A stretch of DNA of 62,405 nt from Bacteroidota bacterium. GTDB lineage: Bacteria > Bacteroidota > Bacteroidia > Chitinophagales > Chitinophagaceae. The DNA is taken from positions 1 through 62,405 of the forward strand of contig CANGFA010000015.1 of NCBI GenBank assembly GCA_947453145.1. Reading direction: 5' to 3'. Shown here piece by piece: positions 55,150 through 62,405 of this stretch; positions within the stretch are counted from its first letter, which is position 1; the number at the start of each line of letters is the position of its first letter. Both the position numbers and the translations under genes were made by a program. A model generated the notes under the pieces. It did no database searches and had not been told where the DNA came from. It saw only the letters and a list, made by a program, of their open reading frames with translations.

Positions 55150-56211
55150 ATGTCTACACAAAAAATCCCTGTTACTTTAAACGCCCATCCCAAATTACCT
55201 ACTTTTAATATGGATACCATTGCATTTGGTAAGAATTTTACTGATCATATGTTAGTGGCAGATTTTGAAAATGGGGAATGGAAAAATGTGGAAATTAAAC
55301 CCTATGCACCTTTTGAAGTGGATCCTTCCTGCGCAACCTTGCATTATGGACAAACTATTTTTGAAGGAATAAAAGCCTATAAAAATGAAAAAGGAGAGGT
55401 AGTCATTTTTAGACCCGATCAAAACTTTATTCGTTTTAATACTTCTGCAGAACGTATGCAAATGCCTACTGTACCCGAGTGGATTTTTTTAGAGGGTATG
55501 AAACAATTAATTGAATTAGAAAGAGGGTGGATACCCACTACGCCAGATAGTTCATTATATATTCGACCATTTATGATTGCTACGGATCCTTTTTTAGGCG
55601 TGCGTCCTTCAGCCACATATAAATTCATGATTATTTTAGGACCAAGTGGAGCCTACCATGCGGAACCCATGAAAATTTTAATTGAGCAACAGTATACACG
55701 CGCAACTCCCGGTGGAGTTGGATTTGCAAAGAATGGAGGAAATTACGGAGGTAGTTTATTTCCGGTTGCATTAGCACAAAAAAAAGGGTACGATCAAGTT
55801 TTATGGACCGATGCTATTGAACATAAATATGTGGAAGAAGTGGGTATGATGAATGTGATGTTTGTGATAGATGGAAAAGTAATTACACCGAGCGTTGAGA
55901 AGGGAACAGTTTTAAAAGGAGTAACTCGGAATTCTGCAATTACCTTATTAAGAGATATGGGTTATGAAGTGGAAGAAAGATTTTTATCCGTTGCTGAAAT
56001 TATTGACGCACACAAAAAAGGAATTTTCACCGAAGTTTTTGGGGTAGGTACCGCTGCTGTGGTATCTTTTATTTCAAAATTGGCCCATGCTGAATATGTC
56101 ATGGATTTTGATGTTAGTACCTTAAAAGTAGCTCCAGCCCTTAAAAAAGAGCTTAATGATATCAGAATGGGTAATATTGTGGACAAACATGGTTGGTTAG
56201 TTCATATTTAA
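55150..56211 (+). CDS. ilvE: Branched-chain amino acid aminotransferase
   Basis: A 353-residue fold-type IV PLP enzyme of the longer (BCAT type II) form. It shows LHYGQTIFEGIKAYKNEKGE, the SLYIRPFMIATDPFLGVRPS substrate region, the PLP-Lys region GVGFAKNGGNYGGSLFPVAL, the EEVGMMNVMFVIDGKVITPS stretch and KGVTRNSAITLLRDMG. It transfers the amino group between glutamate and Leu, Ile or Val keto acids. It stands alone before the ribosomal cluster. Confidence 0.95.
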   Translation: MSTQKIPVTLNAHPKLPTFNMDTIAFGKNFTDHMLVADFENGEWKNVEIKPYAPFEVDPSCATLHYGQTIFEGIKAYKNEKGEVVIFRPDQNFIRFNTSAERMQMPTVPEWIFLEGMKQLIELERGWIPTTPDSSLYIRPFMIATDPFLGVRPSATYKFMIILGPSGAYHAEPMKILIEQQYTRATPGGVGFAKNGGNYGGSLFPVALAQKKGYDQVLWTDAIEHKYVEEVGMMNVMFVIDGKVITPSVEKGTVLKGVTRNSAITLLRDMGYEVEERFLSVAEIIDAHKKGIFTEVFGVGTAAVVSFISKLAHAEYVMDFDVSTLKVAPALKKELNDIRMGNIVDKHGWLVHI

Positions 56212-56322
56212 TTAAAGTATTGAAAATCAGCAGTTTGAATTTAAATTAAGCATCTTTTGAGGGGCTTCTAAGAACAAAAAAGGTCAAAATGCTTTATTTT
56301 TTTAAAATTAGCCAATAAACAT

Positions 56323-56353
56323 TTTGGTAATTCGTTAACACCCATTACCTTTG
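56323..56353 (+). promoter_or_regulatory. rpsL promoter
   Basis: TTTG (56323-56326), exactly 19 bp, TACCTTTG (56346-56353): a full match to the Bacteroidota primary-sigma promoter. The -7 region is embedded in CCCATTACCTTTGC, repeated in the rpsJ promoter. Leader to ATG ~40 nt. Confidence 0.85.
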
Positions 56354-56399
56354 CCGTCCGAATTTTTTATAAACAGAATTGAACAAAACAGCATAATAA

Positions 56400-56780
56400 A
56401 TGCCTACTATTCAGCAATTAGTTAGAAAAGGCCGTGAGATCATCAGGGCGAAAAGTAAATCAAGAGCTTTGGATGCATGTCCTCAGCGTCGTGGCGTTTG
56501 TACAAGAGTGTATACAACTACACCTAAAAAACCAAACTCAGCATTACGTAAAGTAGCTAAGGTTCGTTTGACAAACAAAATTGAGGTGATTGCCTACATC
56601 CCAGGTGAAGGTCATAACTTACAAGAACACAGTATCGTTTTAATCCGTGGTGGTCGTGTTAAGGATTTACCAGGTGTGCGTTACCATATTGTTCGTGGTA
56701 GTTTGGATACTGCAGGTGTTAAAGATCGTAAGCAGTCTCGTTCTAAGTACGGTACTAAGAAAGAAAAAGCAAAAAAATAA
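56400..56780 (+). CDS. rpsL: 30S ribosomal protein S12
   Basis: A 126-residue protein, normal length. The core [20 protein letters not shown] and [20 protein letters not shown] are intact; both lysine positions linked to streptomycin resistance (in TPKKPNS and RVKDLPG) carry the wild-type Lys. S12 sits at the decoding centre of the 30S subunit. First gene of the str cluster; rpsG follows after 43 bp. Confidence 0.99.
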   Translation: MPTIQQLVRKGREIIRAKSKSRALDACPQRRGVCTRVYTTTPKKPNSALRKVAKVRLTNKIEVIAYIPGEGHNLQEHSIVLIRGGRVKDLPGVRYHIVRGSLDTAGVKDRKQSRSKYGTKKEKAKK

Positions 56781-56823
56781 TTACAACCATTTTCAGATAA
56801 CAACTAATTAATATTCGACTGAC

Positions 56824-57291
56824 ATGCGTAAAGCACAACCCAAAAAAATTGCATTAGCTCCAGATCCTAAATTCAGCGATGTTCAAGTGACTCGTTTTAT
56901 CAACAACATTATGTTGGATGGTAAAAAGACAACTGCATACAAAATATTTTATGATGCGTTAGATAAAGTGGCTAAGTTCACTGGCGAAGATGGTTATGAA
57001 ATGTGGAAGAGAGCAGTTGCAAACGTGACTCCTGCTGTGGAAGTTAGAAGCCGCCGTATTGGTGGTGCAACTTTCCAAATTCCTGCAGAGGTTCGTGCCG
57101 ATCGTAAAATTTCTTTAAGCATGAAATGGTTAGTACGTTTTAGCCGTGAGCGTAACGGTAAAACAATGGCTGACAAATTAGCGAATGAAATCGTTGCAGC
57201 AACTAAAGGTGAAGGTGGTGCTTTCAAAAAGAAAGAAGACACACACCGTATGGCTGAAGCGAACAAAGCGTTCTCTCACTTTAAAGTTTAA
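56824..57291 (+). CDS. rpsG: 30S ribosomal protein S7
   Basis: A 155-residue protein, normal length. Typical parts are [60 protein letters not shown] and [21 protein letters not shown]7 binds the 3' major domain of 16S rRNA. A terminator lies 30 bp after its stop, so fusA is not simply the third gene of this transcript. Confidence 0.99.
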   Translation: MRKAQPKKIALAPDPKFSDVQVTRFINNIMLDGKKTTAYKIFYDALDKVAKFTGEDGYEMWKRAVANVTPAVEVRSRRIGGATFQIPAEVRADRKISLSMKWLVRFSRERNGKTMADKLANEIVAATKGEGGAFKKKEDTHRMAEANKAFSHFKV

Positions 57292-57321
57292 TTCAGTAAG
57301 CATAAAGCTTATTAGATATAG

Positions 57322-57349
57322 AAAAACCCTAGCTATGCTGGGGTTTTTT
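57322..57349 (+). terminator. Terminator after rpsG
   Basis: AAAACCC-T-AGC, loop TAT, GCT-G-GGGTTTTTT: a stem of about ten pairs with one mismatch, ending in six T. Confidence 0.85.
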
Positions 57350-57468
57350 GTTGCCCCTATGTGTAGGTTTCAGGAGCTTAATGGGGCAACAAAATGCAAC
57401 ATTATGTTGGTTTACAATGGGGTGGAAGCCTTGTGGATTAGTTTATGGAAAAATTTTGTGGGAAACCC

Positions 57469-57497
57469 TTGTTCAATCACTAATATCATTAACTTTG
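57469..57497 (+). promoter_or_regulatory. fusA promoter
   Basis: TTG (57469-57471), 18 bp, TAACTTTG (57490-57497), matching TANNTTTG, in the context CATTAACTTTGCG. Transcription should start near 57503-57506, at the foot of the leader hairpin. Confidence 0.7.
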
Positions 57498-57500
57498 CGC

Positions 57501-57539
57501 CTCGATAAATTGACTTTTTAATGGAGTTAATTTATCGAG
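57501..57539 (+). promoter_or_regulatory. 5'-end hairpin of the fusA leader
   Basis: CTCGATAAATTGAC (57501-57514) pairs with GTTAATTTATCGAG (57526-57539) over 14 bp with one G-U pair and an 11-nt loop TTTTTAATGGA. It would form at the very 5' end of the transcript. The loop holds an ATG (57521). Confidence 0.75.
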
Positions 57540-57562
57540 CTTTAAAAAATAAACAACCCTAA
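57521..57562 (+). CDS. Possible 13-codon leader peptide before fusA
   Basis: ATG in the hairpin loop opens a frame [13 protein letters not shown] that stops at TAA 57560-57562, one base before the fusA ATG. The placement suggests coupling or attenuation, but a 13-codon frame can occur by chance. Confidence 0.25.
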   Translation: MELIYRALKNKQP

Positions 57563-57563
57563 T

Positions 57564-59717
<2,154 letters not shown>

Positions 59718-59757
59718 GCTTTTAAAGCGTCAAATCCTTGATTTACAATAACTTAAG

Positions 59758-59790
59758 AACCCCTTCCCATCAAACGGAGGGGGTTTTGTT
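59758..59790 (+). terminator. Terminator after fusA
   Basis: AACCCCTTCC (59758-59767) pairs with GGAGGGGTT-type arm (59776-59785) with a G-U pair, loop CATCAAAC, then TTGTTTT. Confidence 0.85.
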
Positions 59791-59850
59791 TTGGAAAAGG
59801 GAGGGAGGAGAAAATATTTTGAAAAAAAATTAAAAAAAACACAATATTTC

Positions 59851-59881
59851 TTGAATCTTACCTCACAACCCATTACCTTTG
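59851..59881 (+). promoter_or_regulatory. rpsJ promoter
   Basis: TTG (59851-59853), 20 bp, TACCTTTG (59874-59881), inside CCCATTACCTTTGC, identical over 14 bases to the rpsL promoter. It starts the S10 transcript; ATG at 59911. Confidence 0.8.
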
Positions 59882-59910
59882 CAACCCCAAGTTAAATTGG
59901 AAATAAAGCT

Positions 59911-60216
59911 ATGTCTCAAAGAATTAGAATAAAATTACAGTCTTACGATCACAACTTAGTAGATAAGTCTGCTGAGAAAATCGTAAAAACAGTACGCAGT
60001 ACAGGTGCAGTAGTTACAGGTCCTATTCCTTTGCCTACACACAAACGCATTTTTACTGTGTTACGTTCACCGCACGTTAACAAGAAAAGTCGTGAGCAGT
60101 TCCAATTAGCAACGCACAAGCGTTTATTGGATATCTACACTTCTTCTTCTAAAACAGTAGACGCCCTAAGTAAGCTAGACTTACCATCAGGTGTTGAGGT
60201 GGAGATCAAAGCATAA
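59911..60216 (+). CDS. rpsJ: 30S ribosomal protein S10
   Basis: A 101-residue protein, normal length: [40 protein letters not shown] and [19 protein letters not shown] are typical. S10 binds the 30S head and also takes part in Nus antitermination. It is separated from rplC by 248 nt of structured sequence. Confidence 0.99.
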   Translation: MSQRIRIKLQSYDHNLVDKSAEKIVKTVRSTGAVVTGPIPLPTHKRIFTVLRSPHVNKKSREQFQLATHKRLLDIYTSSSKTVDALSKLDLPSGVEVEIKA

Positions 60217-60464
60217 GTATTTATAATTACCATCTCCCAATCACTACCGATTATGCAGTAGTTGAGAAAGGAGCGCTGGTTTGAAGTAAGTAAAATATAA
60301 ACAGGCCCTTCGAGGTTTGTTTACTTCCGGTACTTCCCCTCTCTTTATTGAGAAACAAAGGAAAAGGTCGGCAGCAAACAGGGATTGAATCCGAGCTACT
60401 TTCAAAGGTAGCATCATCATCGGATGTCCTCAGAACCAAACGCGGGGCATAAACCGCAAAAAAG
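60217..60464 (+). ncRNA. Candidate structured leader RNA before rplC
   Basis: A 248-nt gap without an ORF, in an operon whose next gaps are only 21-22 nt. Stems seen by eye: P1 ACTAC/GTAGT (60243-60262); P2 GAAGTAA (60283-60289)/TTACTTC (60321-60327) with an inner CCT-TCG-AGG hairpin (60307-60315); P3 GGA/TCC (60382-60384, 60427-60429), ATCCGA (60389-60394)/TCGGAT (60420-60425), and GCTAC (60395-60399)/GTAGC (60408-60412) nested inside. I see no promoter or terminator T-run. A cis-acting binding site for a ribosomal protein (for instance L3 or L4) would explain it; this is inference. Confidence 0.5.
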
Positions 60465-61082
60465 ATGAAAGGTATTATTGGAAAAAAAATTGGCATGACT
60501 AGCATCTTCGGAGAAGATGGAAAGCAAATTGCTTGCACCATTATCGAAGCTGGTCCTTGCACTGTTACTCAGGTTAAAACTCCTGAAGTAGACGGCTACA
60601 ATGCAGTACAATTAGCATTGGGCGACAAAAAAGAAAAGCACTCTACAAAGTCTGAAATTAATCACTACGCAAAAGCACATACTGCTCCCAAGAAATTCGT
60701 AAAAGAATTCCGCGATTATTCTATCGAAACAACATTAGGCGCTACACTTACCCTTGACATGTTCTCTGAAGGAGATACAGTTGAAGTTGTTGGTACAACT
60801 AAGGGAAGAGGTTTCCAAGGTGTTGTAAAACGTCATGGATTTAGCGGGGTGGGTGAAGCAACGCACGGTCAACATGACCGTTCTCGTGCACCGGGTTCTA
60901 TCGGTGGATCATCCTATCCAGCGAGAGTATTCAAAGGAATGCGTATGGCCGGTCATATGGGTAACGATCGCGTTAAAACAAAAGGATTAAAAGTATTAAA
61001 ATTATTCCCAGAAAAAAACTACGTACTAGTGAGTGGATCCGTTCCAGGTCACAACGGTTCAATTGTTTTAATCCAAAAGTAA
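60465..61082 (+). CDS. rplC: 50S ribosomal protein L3
   Basis: A 205-residue protein, normal length. [40 protein letters not shown], the [20 protein letters not shown] loop (with the modified-Gln motif region) and [15 protein letters not shown] are typical. L3 reaches the peptidyl-transferase centre of the 50S subunit. It begins after the structured gap and precedes rplD by 21 bp. Confidence 0.99.
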   Translation: MKGIIGKKIGMTSIFGEDGKQIACTIIEAGPCTVTQVKTPEVDGYNAVQLALGDKKEKHSTKSEINHYAKAHTAPKKFVKEFRDYSIETTLGATLTLDMFSEGDTVEVVGTTKGRGFQGVVKRHGFSGVGEATHGQHDRSRAPGSIGGSSYPARVFKGMRMAGHMGNDRVKTKGLKVLKLFPEKNYVLVSGSVPGHNGSIVLIQK

Positions 61083-61103
61083 TCACCACATTAATCGACA
61101 ATC

Positions 61104-61733
61104 ATGCAATTAGAAGTATTAGATATAAAAGGCAAAAAAACGGGCAGACAGGTAGAATTACCTGCTGAAATCTTTGGTGCAACTCCAAACGATCACGTTA
61201 TTTATTTAGCCGTTAAACAATATTTAGCTGCACGCCGTTCAGGTACGCATAAAGTTAAAACTCGTGCGGAAGTACAGGGTGCTAGCAGAAAATTACACAA
61301 GCAAAAAGGTACTGGTGGAGCTCGTAAGGGTAATATCCGTAACCCATTATATAAGGGTGGTGGTACGATCTTTGGACCAAAACCACATTCTTACGATTTC
61401 AAATTGAACCGTAAAGTAAAAGACCTTGCAAAAATTTCAGCTTTAAGTCATAAAGCAATCGATCAAGCAATTTTAGTGTTAGAAGACATCAATTTAGATG
61501 CTCCAAAAACTTCTACAATCGCTTCTATCATGAGCCAATTAAACTTAGACAACAAGAAAACATTAGTGATCTTGCCTGAGTACAACGATAACGTTTATTT
61601 GAGCACACGTAACATTCCTAACGTAGCAAGTACATTATTAGCAGATATTAATACATACGAAATCATGAATGCAGATGTATTAGTGATCACTGAAAGTGCT
61701 GCTAAAATTTTTAACGAAGAAGAAGCTGCGTAG
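61104..61733 (+). CDS. rplD: 50S ribosomal protein L4
   Basis: A 209-residue protein. The long loop RRSGTHKVKTRAEVQGASRK ... QKGTGGARKGNIRNPLYKGG that reaches the exit tunnel is intact, as is GTIFGPKPHSYDFKLNRKV. In enterobacteria L4 also represses the S10 operon. It precedes rplW by 22 bp. Confidence 0.99.
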   Translation: MQLEVLDIKGKKTGRQVELPAEIFGATPNDHVIYLAVKQYLAARRSGTHKVKTRAEVQGASRKLHKQKGTGGARKGNIRNPLYKGGGTIFGPKPHSYDFKLNRKVKDLAKISALSHKAIDQAILVLEDINLDAPKTSTIASIMSQLNLDNKKTLVILPEYNDNVYLSTRNIPNVASTLLADINTYEIMNADVLVITESAAKIFNEEEAA

Positions 61734-61755
61734 TCTCTTTTAAAAAAAGATAATC

Positions 61756-62055
61756 ATGAAAGTAACAGAAATATTAATCAAGCCGATTTTAACTGAAAAA
61801 GCGAATGCTCAACAAGAGTCATTAAGAAGATATGCTTTTAAAGTAAATCGTCGTGCGAACAAATTAGAAATCAAAACAGCTATTGAGCAATTCTACGGCG
61901 TTAACGTTTTAGAAGTAAACACATTAGTTGTTCCTGGTAAAAATAAAACACGTTCTACTAAGTCTGGTATTATCTCTGGTGTAAAATCTGGATATAAGAA
62001 AGCATTAGTAACTGTAGCGGAAGGTGAAACCATTGACCTTTACGCAAGTTTATAA
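61756..62055 (+). CDS. rplW: 50S ribosomal protein L23
   Basis: A 99-residue protein: ILIKPILTEKANAQQESLRR, YAFKVNRRANKLEIKTAIEQ and FYGVNVLEVNTLVVPGKNKT are family marks. L23 lies at the tunnel exit and docks trigger factor and SRP. Normal length; rplB follows after 63 bp. Confidence 0.99.
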   Translation: MKVTEILIKPILTEKANAQQESLRRYAFKVNRRANKLEIKTAIEQFYGVNVLEVNTLVVPGKNKTRSTKSGIISGVKSGYKKALVTVAEGETIDLYASL

Positions 62056-62118
62056 CAATAGCCCGCGAAGCTGAAAAATTCGTAAGACCAAAAGTCTTTA
62101 AAAGTAAAAAAAAACAAA

Positions 62119-62405
62119 ATGGCATTAAGAAAGTACAAACCGATTACAGCAGGAACCCGATGGAGAATTGGGAACGCGTATGCTGAAATCACTACTAACA
62201 AACCAGAAAAGAGTTTGTTGGAGCCTCAAAAGAAAACTGCAGGACGTAACTTCCAAGGTCGTCGTGCAATGCGTTACATGGGTGGTGGTCACAGACAACA
62301 CTATCGTATCATCGATTTCAAAAGAAATAAGAAGGATATGGAAGCTACTGTAGTTTCTGTAGAATACGATCCAAATAGAACTGCATTTATCGCTTTAGTT
62401 CAATA
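62119..62405 (+). CDS. rplB: 50S ribosomal protein L2, 5' part
   Basis: An open frame from ATG 62119 to the right edge (95 complete codons): [20 protein letters not shown], then [15 protein letters not shown], the conserved [20 protein letters not shown] followed by FKRNKKDM, and [15 protein letters not shown]. This is the N-terminal part of L2, a core 23S rRNA-binding protein needed for subunit joining. The gene continues beyond the window. It is the expected gene after rplW in the S10 operon. Confidence 0.97.
   Translation, partial: MALRKYKPITAGTRWRIGNAYAEITTNKPEKSLLEPQKKTAGRNFQGRRAMRYMGGGHRQHYRIIDFKRNKKDMEATVVSVEYDPNRTAFIALVQ

Larger units (their letters stand above)
57292..57563 (+). other. 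rpsG-fusA gap with terminator, hairpins, promoter and leader
   Basis: A 272-bp gap, unusually long for the str operon. In order: a terminator (57322-57349), a hairpin GTTGCCCC (57350-57357)/GGGGCAAC (57383-57390), a small CAAC-ATTAT-GTTG hairpin near 57398-57410, the fusA promoter (57469-57497) and the leader hairpin (57501-57539). Confidence 0.75.

Noticed and set aside
60375..60430. tRNA gene in the rpsJ-rplC gap (GATTGAATCC resembles a T arm)
   Set aside because: No acceptor stem, D arm or anticodon arm can be formed around it.
62168..62353. 61-codon plus-strand frame near the right edge
   Set aside because: It lies in another frame inside rplB, whose L2 sequence is unmistakable from 62119.

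Overview
The window reads as a chromosome segment from an A+T-rich member of the Bacteroidota, most likely near Chitinophagaceae. The evidence is promoters of the TTTG-N19-TANNTTTG type, A-rich start regions without clear Shine-Dalgarno sequences, a type IX secretion sorting domain, a GlnN-type (GSIII) glutamine synthetase beside a eukaryote-like GSII, an IcmF mutase, and the order rpsL-rpsG-fusA-rpsJ-rplC-rplD-rplW-rplB. I see no tRNA, rRNA, CRISPR array, insertion sequence or prophage.

Region 1 (1-15824) is the accessory part and the best candidate for an undescribed system. A two-component pair (TPR sensor kinase plus NarL/LuxR-type regulator) sits in the middle. Leftward, and closely spaced with it, run an outer-membrane-barrel-like protein, a lipoprotein, a T9SS-sorted protein and a giant open frame that runs off the left edge (at least 1802 codons). 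Rightward, across a 247-bp divergent region with a 20-bp near-palindrome, run a second giant protein (1711 aa) and, 1 bp later, a secreted Fib_succ_major-domain protein. The giants are paralogues: they share an N-terminal domain and phage-tail-fibre-like modules, but both have Sec signal peptides and no phage genes lie nearby. Inside them are in-frame DNA repeats with periods of 609, 99 and 78 bp.

Region 2 (15844-33415) is housekeeping: an ENPP-like phosphodiesterase and PAP2 phosphatase (overlapping), uvrA, an ElaA-like acetyltransferase, a UGM-like FAD enzyme, rarA, aspS, an MFS transporter, a DAO-type oxidase, sucD, efp and accBC. The EF-P has arginine where most EF-Ps carry the modified lysine.

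Region 3 (33416-56211) holds GSIII and GSII in tandem, purL, hldD, proC, a dienelactone-hydrolase-like protein, pyrG, icmF, yidC, a TPR protein, a ComA-like phosphosulfolactate synthase with aroE, rdgB, an unknown protein and ilvE. A cloverleaf-like palindrome lies between proC and the hydrolase gene, and an inverted repeat overlaps the icmF promoter.

Region 4 (56212-62405) is the str/S10 ribosomal cluster. It is broken into separate transcription units: rpsL-rpsG, fusA (own promoter, 5' hairpin, possible 13-codon leader peptide) and rpsJ onward. A 248-nt structured gap between rpsJ and rplC is a candidate ribosomal-protein leader RNA. All structures, promoters and repeats were found by eye; nothing was folded or searched by computer.
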